From Isoperla grammatica (taxonomy: Eukaryota > Arthropoda > Insecta > Plecoptera > Perlodidae), in contig OX246746.1 in NCBI GenBank assembly GCA_945910005.1, positions 35,119,638-35,183,637 of the forward strand: DNA of 64,000 nucleotides. Reading direction: 5' to 3'. A program made the translations under genes and the position numbers. Below the pieces are notes generated by a model. The model saw nothing but the letters and a program-made list of their open reading frames with translations. It was not told the DNA's origin and made no database searches. This document shows positions 53,324-56,888 of this stretch, one piece after another. How positions within the stretch are numbered: position 1 is the first letter of the stretch; every line of letters starts with the position of its first letter.

Positions 53324-56300
53324 TATAATAATAAATATAATAATAATAAATAAAAATAAAAAAAAAGTTTATAAATTACGGTAATTTACGGTAAAATACC
53401 ATATTATAATTTACCAAAATTTAAAATTTGGTAAATTACGAGTGGTAATTTACCCAGTAAATTACCAACTCACATCACTATGAATGGGCGCCCATTAGTA
53501 GCAGCCATGTTTAACGTGAAAGAAGTGTTACCAACCGTTAAAATGTGCTATTCCCCCCCTAACCTGGTTAGGCAATGCAACCCCTGTCCTAACCTTTAAA
53601 CTACACGTTGGTAGGCCTGCACACCGGCAGCAGCAGTAACATGGCGTAAACCCTACCCAGACGCTGTTTTATATCGTCGAGAAATTCAGTTTCTAACGTT
53701 TTAGCGGACAGAAAACGTTGTTTAGGCACATATTACACATTGTAGGCTACTAGTAGTGGTGAGTGTCTCGAGTACTTTCCGGGTATTGAAATATGAGAAC
53801 GGAGCGCAAAACCTAGGTGTATAATTACCGCAAGCGAGATTGTTAAATACGAACATCGAGCACTGTGAAACATTTTAGTCAAAACATTTTAGTGTTGAAA
53901 CGTTTTGAAATGTATTCACTACGTATACCACTGGCGCTAGTCCGACCTAACTTAGCTCTAACCGGCACCATGCGAACTTGAAATCTTTGATATACACCTG
54001 AATGCGTATTAGATTGAACCGGACTGACGAAGCGGGCCAGCCCGGTTAAATCGAGCCAGCTGTACTTGATATACGCGTAGCTCACTTTCACTGCAACTTG
54101 ATAATTGCTCATCGACGAATCCATTTGCAGCGAAAAAACTAGCGCTCGTAGCGGGTTAATTTGAAAACAGAACTTGGCAGAATTTTTTGAGTGGCATATT
54201 GAACTACCAACAAAACAAAATTAAACAGAATGGCTTCAGGTGGCATGGGATCTATAACTAATAGAAGAAGTAGACACACTTCGACAGTTTGATATGTTTC
54301 ACAGTGGCCTAAAAACGGGGTGGCGTTAGTAGTTGCCAAAGGTGGTTGCTCTTGGAAATAGTCCCACGTAGCAGGCGGTGAGTCCCGTGTTTAGTGCGGC
54401 TGTAGTTGGCCCAATATTAAACGTATTGATATACGGTTCGGCCTACCGGCGTGCGAGCTTACTTATTTCGAACTACCTCCTGTGATATACTTAGTGATTG
54501 ATAGGCCTACATGGGTTCAAAACGTTTTGACGTAAAACGCTAAAAGATGCGAATTGGAGAACTCGAAACACTTGTTATTAGTTGATGATCTACACTCTAT
54601 TTTATATTTCCTTCCACTGTGCTTGCGTTCCGTTATGATCGACCAATAGAAATCCCTTTCCACTTTATCAAATTTTCCATACACTTTACTTCTGCTATGC
54701 CAATCGTTTGTATGCTAGGACTGAGTCGTGTAAACGTTAAAACGTGTAAACGCCCGCGCGAAAATATACGTGTACAAATATTCATACACGTTAAATCTTG
54801 ACTTATAACCCGCCTGACCAATCCCCTCCCCCGCCACCCCCACCAAAACCCAATTCACAGATTTTTCCGATGTCACAGCTCTTTGACGAACCGCCAAGGC
54901 ATAGCTTAGTGTGTGGAGTCAAAATGACTGTGGACAGTTGGACACAAAGGTGGAGAATATAATCAACAATGAATATTATAATACAAAATCAACCGTTTTA
55001 TTTCGTTGAACATGTTTTTTCGCGAACATTATAACTAGGGATGACATCGGGTACCCGGATAGCCCGGCTCCAAATATTACCCAGAGCCGTTTTATGGGTC
55101 TGGGTAAATTTTTAGTGCGTTTCTAGGCTAAATTTACGCGGCAGTATTGCTGCGGTCGATTCCGGTGGAGCTAGCAGGTACAGCATGCGCCGACCCTGGA
55201 GAACAGACGCGAGCGGCGAGCCAACTTGCATTCGTTACTGTTTGTTCTTTGCTTAACATTCAGATGAACATTCTGGCTAACACTTGTTCTATTACCATTT
55301 ATTTCACGTGAAATATCATGTTTTATGTACGTGCTTCAGTTGTGTATTGCGAAATGTTTTTTTTTCTCGACGTGATTACTGCAGGTATATTCCGAGAGGC
55401 AACCGAGCGGGCGGCGTGCATAATATCTATCATTCATCTCTCGTCTTCGCGCCCCACGCACTTCACAAGGCCTAGCGACTACCTTCAATTCAAGCTTAGG
55501 CCTACACATAGAAAAATACGCTTTCAGGATCCGGGTACCCAGGTAACATGAGAGCTGGAACCGGTTCCTAATTTTGTTACCCGATGTAATCCCTAATTAT
55601 AACTCATGTTTTTGTTATCATTTTGTGAACAGGAGGGGTGTTACGTTTAAACGCAAAAAATTCGGAAAAATAAACGTTTAAAAAATTAACCGTTTTCTCC
55701 CAGCCCTAGGGCCTAGGCCTAATGTAGGCCTATGCTCTGTTCTTATGTTGTGCATATGCTTGCACTAGGCCTAGGCCTATGCAAATTGTGCGCACACCTA
55801 ACTCGGGGGGTTTAGCCAGGGAACAAGGTTGGAACTTGATGTGGTAGGGGGCCTAGGCCTAGGGATTAGGCCTAGGCCTAGCCTAGACCTCGAGGTTTGA
55901 AGTGTGGAGTTTCTCTTTTATGGCATGTACGGTAACCAAATAGGCTAGGATTAGACCTAGGCCCCTAGGCCTAGGCTTATCTGTGGGGGTGGACGGATTC
56001 AAAATTTGTATTAAGCCTAGGCTAGGCCTAGCCTAGCGCTACCGGTAGTAGATTAGGCCTAGGCCCTAGGCCTAGGCCTAGCTAGGCTATCCAGGGTACA
56101 AGTGAGGTTGGGAGGCTGGGACCGATGTGCGAGGTAGGCCTAGGCCTAGGGCTAGCCTATCAGATGGGCAAGGGCAACTGCAAGAGAAGAGAACAAACAA
56201 ATCACTGGGCTTACCTGCAAATCTAATTTTGATTAGATCAAGTGGATGAAGTATTAAAGTTGACGTTACACCTCCGGAAATTCCAGCAACTAGATGTTCA

Positions 56301-56374
56301 TATTTTACATGACTCAAAACGTGGCGTAAAGTTGCGTTCGGAGCAGAGGCTCCAGAGGTAATTTTGGTCGTCAT
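3973..56374 (-). CDS. SLC25A32: SLC25A32-like mitochondrial folate/FAD carrier, whole coding gene (6 coding exons)
   Basis: Members of this family carry folate and/or FAD across the inner mitochondrial membrane. Six exons join in phase with GT-AG introns: 56374-56215, 45295-45142, 41647-41389, 35198-35085, 20991-20846 and 4129-3973, giving 329 aa; ending at the stop inside exon 5 gives 313 aa. The human protein is about 315 aa. The three carrier signatures are visible: [10 protein letters not shown] in repeat 1, [10 protein letters not shown] in repeat 2 (the family's P-I/L-W variant) and [11 protein letters not shown] in repeat 3. Each half-repeat is closed by an EGxxGxYxG motif. Introns are 10.9, 3.5, 6.2, 14.1 and 16.7 kb and packed with transposons. 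Exons are clean, with no frameshifts. Folate versus FAD as the substrate cannot be decided from sequence. Confidence 0.95.
4200..6034. other. Intron 5 of SLC25A32, distal part; one possible hAT end
   Basis: No exon recognised. At about 4900 the phrase CAGTGATCTTCAACCTTTT followed by CCACAACCCACTTGATGAAG resembles the left end of a Charlie/ZBED-type hAT element. I could not find a matching right end. The rest shows no structure I can support. Confidence 0.4.
6043..6808. mobile_element. Non-autonomous hAT element, TAGGGATGACATCGG family, copy 1
   Basis: Ends are TAAGGATGACATCGGGTA and TACCCGATGTCATCCCTA, with a perfect duplication ATTTGAAT at 6035-6042 and 6809-6816. Subterminal GGGTTACCCGAATCC repeats occur at both ends. 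It carries a nested Harbinger-like MITE at 6416-6706. A second family member is at 55036-55595. Confidence 0.92.
6416..6706. mobile_element. Palindromic PIF/Harbinger-like MITE, copy 1
   Basis: Ends are TGGCGGGTTTACATAACTGA and a matching TTATATAAACCCGCTA. The flanks are TAA (6413-6415) and TGA (6707-6709), a 3-bp duplication with one mismatch. The interior is a long imperfect hairpin built on CCGATTGGCTGTGACT and its complement. It is clearly related to 33037-33325. Inserted in the hAT element at 6043-6808. Confidence 0.75.
6820..10240. other. Intron 5 of SLC25A32; no feature seen
   Basis: 3.4 kb of AT-rich DNA. Short open frames (for example 7088-7321, 8891-9184) show no recognisable motif and no flanking splice signals in a consistent phase. 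No inverted-repeat-bounded element found. Confidence 0.5.
10249..11051. mobile_element. Non-autonomous hAT element, TAGGGCTGCC family, copy 2, with foldback inside
   Basis: Ends are TAGGGCTGCCCAAGGAT and TATCGTTGGGCAGCCCTA. The flanks CTAAATAC (10241-10248) and CTACATAC (11052-11059) form an 8-bp duplication with one mismatch. Subterminal GATATCG repeats as in copies 1 and 3. A long foldback (10590-10937) interrupts it. Confidence 0.88.
10577..10937. repeat. Foldback element, CGAAAC-core family, copy 1
   Basis: Starts with an unpaired leader (GCCTAACGGCTGG at about 10595), then arms of roughly 160 bp that are near-perfect complements around a short centre at about 10770. The ends GCTTGGAGGGAAGG and CCTTCCCTCCAAGC pair. 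The arms hold GTCAGGCCGAAACAGTCTCG. The flanking 16-bp phrase AGCTTATTAGGTGCTA occurs at 10560-10575 and 10932-10947, consistent with a target duplication partly overlapping the end. Confidence 0.9.
11060..12667. other. Intron 5 of SLC25A32; no feature seen
   Basis: No coding exon, element borders or RNA gene supported. A short direct repeat CTTATCAGTATTT appears three times at about 11805-11845. Confidence 0.5.
12676..13459. mobile_element. Non-autonomous hAT element, TAGAGATGTGTAAA family
   Basis: Ends are TAGAGATGTGTAAA and TTTACACATCTCTA, with a perfect duplication GCCATTCG at 12668-12675 and 13460-13467. The interior repeats GATTTCGCG-like phrases near both ends. No transposase reading frame. 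Confidence 0.92.
13468..14267. other. Intron 5 of SLC25A32; no feature seen
   Basis: AT-rich DNA with a poly-purine/T patch at 13600-13760. Nothing else supported. Confidence 0.45.
14272..14978 (+). mobile_element. piggyBac-like element with TTAA duplication, internally deleted
   Basis: Ends are CCCATCCGCATC and GATGCGGATGGG, bordered by TTAA at 14268-14271 and 14979-14982, diagnostic of piggyBac. After ATGGACTCGGGCCGGG (14550) the interior is rich in GAC/AGTGAC codons. That recalls the acidic N-terminus of piggyBac transposases, but stops break it and the catalytic domain is absent. Confidence 0.88.
15000..15829. other. Intron 5 of SLC25A32; unassigned
   Basis: Scattered TAGGCCTA-type motifs (for example 15040-15055, 15222-15232). 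Short acidic-looking frames at 15420-15660 on the plus strand have no identifiable domain. Confidence 0.4.
16241..16916. mobile_element. Non-autonomous hAT element, CAGGGGTGGACAA family, nested
   Basis: Ends are CAGGGGTGGACAA and TTGTCCACCCCTG, with a perfect duplication GGCTAAAC at 16233-16240 and 16917-16924. Inserted within the 15838-19040 element. Internal repeats GGCGCCAGCA occur near both ends. Confidence 0.93.
17647..18345. repeat. Homopolymer tracts and relic of a CAGTGGCGTATC-type hAT element
   Basis: C run at 17650-17668 and G runs near 18015 and 18297. The segment from about 18020 shares AACACGTTTCAGAATC and related phrases with 42350-42510. It ends in GGATACGCCACTG at 18328-18340, a typical hAT right end. 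No left end was found. Confidence 0.5.
19050..20255. other. Intron 5 of SLC25A32; unassigned, TAGGCCTA-rich
   Basis: Many TAGGCCTA-type motifs at 19328-19505. A possible relic hAT right end, GGCCCATCTCTA, at 19743-19754 follows AATCGG repeats; no left end found. Confidence 0.4.
20250..20345 (-). repeat. tRNA-derived SINE head (tRNA-Glu-like)
   Basis: On the minus strand an A box TGGTCTAGTGG (20320-20310) and a B box GGTTCTATTCC (20277-20267) stand about 32 nt apart, as in tRNA promoters. A short anticodon-like stem CTTC/GAAG lies between them. GGTCTAGTGG and TTCTATTCCTGGTTTGGG recall tRNA-Glu. No matching acceptor stem, so this is a SINE, not a tRNA gene. Confidence 0.65.
20737..20991 (-). 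CDS. SLC25A32: SLC25A32 coding exon 5, composite exon with own stop and internal donor
   Basis: The acceptor is CTTTACAG, ending at 20992. It encodes [19 protein letters not shown], the third signature [13 protein letters not shown], and a linker to TRTMR. Two readings exist. If transcription ends here, translation continues [20 protein letters not shown] and [15 protein letters not shown] to TAA at 20739-20737. If the internal donor ATGAG|GTACGA is used (last exon base 20846, intron from 20845), the Arg codon is completed by exon 6. A possible ATTAAA signal for the short form lies at 20454-20449, about 285 bp past the stop; no AATAAA was seen closer. Confidence 0.92.
   Translation of the reverse strand, partial: ATSEYLAFAAGSKLIAAAVTYPYQVVRARLQDQHHSYTGTWDCVTRTMRYEGCRGFYKGLVPYLLHVTPNICLVFLIYEKFTNS
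21250..21640 (-). pseudogene. LINE ORF2 3' fragment
   Basis: Minus-strand translation, with small frame shifts, gives [13 protein letters not shown], then [13 protein letters not shown] sequence (degenerate [12 protein letters not shown]) and [19 protein letters not shown]. This order is typical of the C-terminal part of non-LTR retrotransposon ORF2. It is decayed. Confidence 0.65.
21823..22912. mobile_element. Possible hAT element, TAGGGTTGCCGTTTG ends, no duplication
   Basis: TAGGGTTGCCGTTTG at 21823 is the complement, with one mismatch, of CAAACGGCAACACTA at about 22899-22913. Left subterminal sequence is dense in ATCGATCGATAATCGAT. The flanking 8-mers do not match, so the two ends may come from different copies. 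Contains a nested MITE at 22222-22511. Confidence 0.45.
22222..22511. mobile_element. PIF/Harbinger-like MITE with TTA duplication
   Basis: Ends are TGGTCGGTTCACACAAATGT and ACATTTGTGTGGACCGACCA, flanked by TTA at 22219-22221 and 22512-22514. Inner AAGGTTTAAGATTTAAG phrases extend the terminal repeats. No coding capacity. Confidence 0.85.
23121..24112. mobile_element. pogo-like (Tc1/mariner) non-autonomous element
   Basis: Ends CAGTGAAACCTCCTTTGTACG and the imperfect complement CGTACAAAGGTGGTTCTACT, with TA at 23119-23120 and 24113-24114. The TIR start CAGTRRAACC is typical of pogo/Tigger elements. It contains a C run at 23350-23382 and several AAAACGT repeats near the right end. The last base of the right repeat departs from the left one. 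Confidence 0.62.
24115..24905. other. Intron 4 region; no feature seen
   Basis: A short C run at 24170-24181, an A run at 24800-24817, otherwise featureless. (Introns of SLC25A32: 20992-35084 is intron 4.). Confidence 0.45.
24908..25374. repeat. Foldback element with 53-bp tandem duplication at one end
   Basis: Arms of about 165-185 bp (24908-25094 and 25138-25300) pair, with shared CTACCTTGCGGAAC / GTTCCGCAGGGTAG and TTGTCCCAA / TTGGGACAA phrases, around a 43-nt loop. The outer part of the right arm is duplicated perfectly: 25269-25321 equals 25322-25374 (starting GTTCCGCAGGGTAGGTGGGC). Confidence 0.85.
25683..25729. repeat. Small perfect hairpin
   Basis: GTTCTAAGGTTTTT and AAAAACCTTAGAAC form a 14-bp perfect stem around a 15-nt loop. 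No A-rich or U-rich context that would make it a terminator or a microRNA precursor of normal length. Confidence 0.6.
26244..26410. repeat. Small repeat cluster, two direct and one inverted copy
   Basis: TTCGTTTGATTT plus CACCTTTTGCACTTTTTG-like sequence occurs at about 26250 and 26307. Its complement (CAAAAAGTACAAAAGGTG ... AAATCAAATGAGCC) is at about 26375-26410. Possibly a small MITE inside the 26005-28318 element. Confidence 0.55.
26468..27922. mobile_element. Non-autonomous hAT element, CAGTCTTGGGTAGTAACG family
   Basis: Ends are CAGTCTTGGGTAGTAACG and GTAATTTACCCAAGACTG, with a perfect duplication ACTCTACT at 26460-26467 and 27923-27930. Its first 150 bp match the complete element at 28658-32713, about 0.7 kb downstream. 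The interior lacks the transposase. It is likely mobilised by that element's transposase. Confidence 0.93.
29039..32335 (+). CDS. hAT transposase, BED finger type (three exons)
   Basis: Cut-and-paste transposase. Exons are 29039-29299, 29986-31143 and 31691-32335. Donors are GTAAGT and GTAGGT, acceptors TTGCAG and TTTTAG, all phase 0, giving 687 aa. Exon 1 encodes a BED zinc finger ([26 protein letters not shown]). Exon 2 holds the first catalytic Asp in [13 protein letters not shown], the second in [13 protein letters not shown], an acidic insert, then [12 protein letters not shown]. Exon 3 ends in the hAT dimerisation region with the Glu-bearing [21 protein letters not shown] start at ATG 29039; the frame stays open further up but has no other ATG before about 29012. 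All expected motifs are present in order, so it may still be active. Confidence 0.92.
31195..31458. repeat. Foldback element, CGAAAC-core family, copy 2, inside hAT intron
   Basis: Leader GTGCCTAACGGCTAG, then arms ending GAGCTTGGGGGAGGATAGG and CCTATCCTCTCCCAAGCTC. The inner parts pair through GACGGCCTTCAGAATAGG and its complement. The right arm carries GTCAGGCCGAAACTGTTTTG. The left arm is shorter at the centre, so the hairpin is asymmetric. Clearly related to 10577-10937. Confidence 0.88.
32790..32920 (+). repeat. Single-arm relative of the CGAAAC-core foldback, copy 3
   Basis: CGAGTGAACAAGACCTCGGT then CGAAACGTCTCG, T-rich sequence, and GAAGGTAAGCTGTTGGATCC at the end, in the same order and spacing as one arm of copies 1 and 2. 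No second arm. It lies just outside the right end of the complete hAT element. Confidence 0.65.
33037..33325. mobile_element. Palindromic PIF/Harbinger-like MITE, copy 2
   Basis: Ends are TGGGCCGTTTACATAAATGA and TCATTTATGTAAACGGCCCA, flanked by TTA at 33034-33036 and 33326-33328. The interior hairpin shares GATTGGCTGTGACTAAG, CTTGACTTGACTAAG and their complements with copy 1 at 6416-6706. Confidence 0.9.
33517..34304. mobile_element. Non-autonomous hAT element, TAGNGYTGCCCAACGAT family, copy 3
   Basis: Ends are TAGTGTTGCCCAACGATATC and GATATCGTTGGGCAACACTA-like, with a perfect duplication AAAAGGAC at 33509-33516 and 34305-34312. Interior carries C and G runs (33707, 34069) and repeated CTGCAG phrases from a duplicated segment. 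Confidence 0.92.
34320..34950. repeat. Partial duplicate of the 33.5-kb hAT interior, and a TACCCGATGTCAT relic
   Basis: 34380-34690 repeats motifs of 33990-34250: GCTGCAGCAACTCGTACTGC-like phrases, ACTGCAGGCTACG, TTGACTACAATTATGTATTG. It looks like a diverged copy of the same interior. At 34905-34945 GAGCCGATGTCATCCTTAAT resembles the right end of the 6043-6808 family. Confidence 0.5.
35085..35198 (-). CDS. SLC25A32: SLC25A32 coding exon 4
   Basis: 114 bp and exactly 38 codons, phase 0 on both sides. The acceptor is TTTTTCAG (ending 35199) and the donor is CTG|GTATG (intron from 35084). It encodes [20 protein letters not shown], then [18 protein letters not shown]. This is the fourth transmembrane helix and the link to repeat 3. 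It is too short to stand out as an open frame but is unambiguous by homology and splice phase. Confidence 0.94.
35285..35345 (+). repeat. Possible SINE fragment
   Basis: A B-box-like GGTTTGAATCC at 35309-35319 is followed by TGGCTTGGGCATGG, similar to the downstream part of the SINE at 20250-20345. The A box is absent, so it is truncated or coincidental. Confidence 0.3.
35350..37440. other. SLC25A32 intron 3, left part; no feature seen
   Basis: No exon or element borders found. AT-rich, with a (TAT)n patch at 37300-37380. Confidence 0.45.
37455..37590 (-). pseudogene. LINE endonuclease-domain fragment
   Basis: Minus-strand translation gives [12 protein letters not shown], then [14 protein letters not shown], the conserved central block of apurinic-type LINE endonucleases. 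Flanks do not continue the frame clearly. It is on the wrong side of the 40-kb reverse-transcriptase piece to belong to the same copy. Confidence 0.7.
37600..38265 (-). other. Unassigned, possibly LINE-derived
   Basis: Long minus-strand frames with basic composition (for example 37848-37540) but no motif I recognise. Could be further LINE sequence or noise. Confidence 0.3.
38274..39441. mobile_element. Possible hAT-like element, AGTTCGAGTTCG-rich ends
   Basis: Both ends are dense in TTCGAGTTCG/TTCGAACT phrases: GAGTTCGAGTTCGTC near 38298, and AAAGTTCGAGTTCGGTTCGA near 39400 followed by GCACAACCCTA at 39430-39441. The left border is uncertain and no duplication was found. Confidence 0.4.
39469..39978. 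mobile_element. Non-autonomous hAT element, TAGTGATGTCATC family
   Basis: Ends are TAGTGATGTCATC and GATGTTATCACTA, with a perfect duplication GTCTTACT at 39461-39468 and 39979-39986. Both subterminal parts hold GAAACCGGTTTTC. An A run lies at 39529-39554 and a G run near 39660. It interrupts LINE-derived sequence. Confidence 0.9.
40242..40477. repeat. (CATA)n microsatellite
   Basis: About 230 bp of CATACATA with occasional TGTA, CACA and CTTA variants. The apparent long frames across it on both strands are artefacts of the 4-bp period. Confidence 0.98.
40768..40842. repeat. (AAT)n microsatellite
   Basis: About 75 bp of uninterrupted ATA/AAT triplets inside the LINE remnant. Confidence 0.97.
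41389..41647 (-). CDS. SLC25A32: SLC25A32 coding exon 3
   Basis: Flanked by GTTGCAG (acceptor, ending at 41648) and GTAAGT (donor at 41388). It encodes [11 protein letters not shown], a linker, then [19 protein letters not shown] and [14 protein letters not shown], the second signature, followed by [22 protein letters not shown]. It ends phase 0 after Arg, so that exon 4 continues with GFVPG. The PIW triplet in place of the usual PxD/E is typical of the folate/FAD branch of the mitochondrial carriers. Confidence 0.95.
41887..42831. mobile_element. hAT-like element, CAGTGGCGTAACG family, with degenerate duplication
   Basis: Ends are CAGTGGCGTAACG and TTTACGCCACTG. Flanks CCTAGACC and CTTAAACC match at 6 of 8 positions, an old duplication. 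Inside at about 42349 another left-type end (CAGTGGCGTATCGAGG) starts a segment also found at 18010-18340. Confidence 0.6.
42840..43995. other. SLC25A32 intron 2; no feature seen
   Basis: Intron 2 sequence right of exon 3. A C/A run at 43068-43088; otherwise nothing supported. Confidence 0.45.
44004..44375. mobile_element. Near-perfect palindromic MITE with TTAA duplication
   Basis: Begins GAGTGAAGGATACCTCTACG and ends CGTAGAGGTATCCTTCGCTC, bordered by TTAA at 44000-44003 and 44376-44379. Arms of about 180 bp differ at only a few bases around a short centre (CTTAAATTACTAG). TTAA insertion points to piggyBac-type mobilisation, though the end sequence is not a typical piggyBac end. Confidence 0.85.
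44380..45135. other. SLC25A32 intron 2; no feature seen
   Basis: AT-rich, no element borders or exon signals. Confidence 0.45.
45142..45295 (-). CDS. SLC25A32: SLC25A32 coding exon 2
   Basis: Flanked by TTACAG at 45300-45296 and GTAAGT at 45141. Translates as (V)[18 protein letters not shown]... through [13 protein letters not shown] and [11 protein letters not shown]. This is the matrix loop and second transmembrane helix of carrier repeat 1. It begins with two bases finishing the Val codon from exon 1 and ends with TT, completed to TTC (Phe) by exon 3. Both junctions agree with the family's reading frame. Confidence 0.93.
45510..45606. repeat. (ATT)n microsatellite
   Basis: ATT triplets, pure from about 45555 to 45603. 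A poly-Asn frame on the minus strand is its by-product. Confidence 0.97.
46600..47196 (+). other. Unrecognised cysteine-containing frames, possible pseudogene
   Basis: Two plus-strand frames follow TTTTTAG signals. The first, from 46622 to 46828, reads [15 protein letters not shown] and [15 protein letters not shown]. The second, about 46939-47196, is interrupted and basic at its end ([14 protein letters not shown]). The Cys spacing looks non-random but I recognise no family. It lies in SLC25A32 intron 1 on the opposite strand. May be an old transposase or a decayed gene piece. Confidence 0.3.
47699..49075. mobile_element. Non-autonomous hAT element, CAGTGTTGGGTA family
   Basis: Ends are CAATGTTGGGTAGG and ACTTACCCAACACTG, with a perfect duplication ATTTTTAC at 47691-47698 and 49076-49083. 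Subterminal GGAACTAGTTCC/AAGGAACT repeats occur at both ends. A 131-codon open frame (48325-48720) has no recognised domain. Confidence 0.92.
49255..50165. repeat. Old long inverted repeat (arms about 400 bp)
   Basis: Arms about 49255-49635 and 49735-50165. Shared stretches include AATCCTAACACAAATTGCAA and its complement, ACTTTTAAAT, CCTCATTATGAAAATTAG, GAATAGGAAGAGAAAA and GAGTGAGCTACCGCTAAT. The arms differ by many substitutions and by indels containing GCCTA. Confidence 0.85.
50170..51229. other. SLC25A32 intron 1; no feature seen
   Basis: Several TAGGCCTA motifs (50390-50425, 50785-50795, 50866-50876). No exon, RNA gene or bounded element. Confidence 0.45.
51238..53480. mobile_element. 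Non-autonomous hAT element, TAGTGATGTGA family, split by another hAT
   Basis: Left end TAGTGATGTG at 51238-51247, continuing after the insertion as AAATTACCGGTAATTT (from 52592). Right end AATTACCAACTCACATCACTA ends at 53480. Perfect duplication TGAATGGG at 51230-51237 and 53481-53488. The interior is almost all AATTTACC-type repeats with an (AAT)n block at 53284-53352. Confidence 0.9.
51248..52583. mobile_element. Non-autonomous hAT element, CAGTGGCGGCTCG family, inserted in another hAT's terminal repeat
   Basis: Ends are CAGTGGCGGCTCG and CGAGCCGCCACTG, with a perfect duplication GTGATGTG at 51240-51247 and 52584-52591. The duplicated bases are themselves bases 3-10 of the outer element's terminal repeat. 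No intact transposase frame. Confidence 0.94.
53490..55020. other. SLC25A32 intron 1; unassigned
   Basis: AAACGTTTTGA phrases near 53893 and 54518 could be ends of an undetected element, but I cannot pair them convincingly. No exon seen. Confidence 0.35.
55036..55595. mobile_element. Non-autonomous hAT element, TAGGGATGACATCGG family, copy 2
   Basis: Ends are TAGGGATGACATCGGGTA and TACCCGATGTAATCCCTA, with a perfect duplication ATTATAAC at 55028-55035 and 55596-55603. Same family as 6043-6808. Confidence 0.93.
55690..56160. repeat. TAGGCCTA-rich block just downstream of SLC25A32 exon 1
   Basis: TAGGCCTA and runs such as CCTAGGCCTAGGCCTAG occur at short intervals, often as (GGCCTA)n. The block starts inside intron 1 near the exon 1 donor. 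A second dense block lies at 57210-57450 on the other side of the promoter. Confidence 0.85.
56215..56374 (-). CDS. SLC25A32: SLC25A32 coding exon 1
   Basis: Encodes residues 1-53 plus one base of codon 54. I chose the ATG at 56374-56372. The open frame extends upstream to about 56491 but holds no other ATG; its longer version would begin at a GTG (56449). Residues include [20 protein letters not shown] and then [10 protein letters not shown], the first transmembrane helix and first signature of the carrier fold. The donor at 56214 reads CAG|GTAAGC. Junction phase 1 completes codon 54 as Val with exon 2, matching the family's IRFAV. A 5' non-coding exon could exist upstream. Confidence 0.9.
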
Positions 56375-56888
56375 AACAAGATTTGATTCCGAATCGTCCT
56401 TGGAAATATTTTCAATCTGACTCCCACATTCGGCATTTTGCTGGATCACACTAAGGCTTACACCCGTTACGATATCCAGGACAGAAATAATTTATTAATA
56501 CGAATTCATTACGGAATATTTCTATTCACAATTCACACACAAAATTCTGATGCAATTTAATCCACAAATCCGCTATCTTCATCAATGAATTGAAAACTGA
56601 CTGAAAAGTTACAATGTGAAGTTCCTCGTACCCCTCGGTACATCTAGAAAGTTATAGAGAGGCGTGGTTATAAGCAAACATATCAGTGAACAGAGCGTTC
56701 AGAAATTCAGGCTCGTTCTGATCTTTGCTTATGAGAGGGGGCATCGCGCTTTAAAGGGAGTATTTCGAGTACATTTCGGACCGCACCTGGACAGACGTCT
56801 TTTGCAAGAAGATTTGTTGCAAAGAACTTTGCTGAATGCGGGGATTGCGGGCTTTCATTTTGAATCTTCGTTCGATGGTTGAACAACG
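56375..56888. promoter_or_regulatory. Divergent intergenic promoter region
   Basis: 514 bp separate the SLC25A32 start codon (minus) from the start codon of a divergent candidate gene (plus, 56889). This head-to-head layout suggests a shared bidirectional promoter. I see no TATA box at a sensible distance. A GC-box-like GGCGTGGT lies at 56661. Both transcript starts must lie in this interval or in undetected non-coding exons. TAGGCCTA-rich DNA flanks both sides. Confidence 0.5.

Noticed and set aside
56375..56449. N-terminal extension of SLC25A32 beginning at 56449
   Set aside because: The codon is GTG, not ATG, and no ATG exists upstream before a stop; the ATG at 56374 gives a normal-length protein.
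56664..56882. 72-codon plus-strand frame upstream of the divergent start codon
   Set aside because: Lies in the likely 5' UTR, no motif, and is out of line with the phase-matched exon pair at 56889 and 58388.
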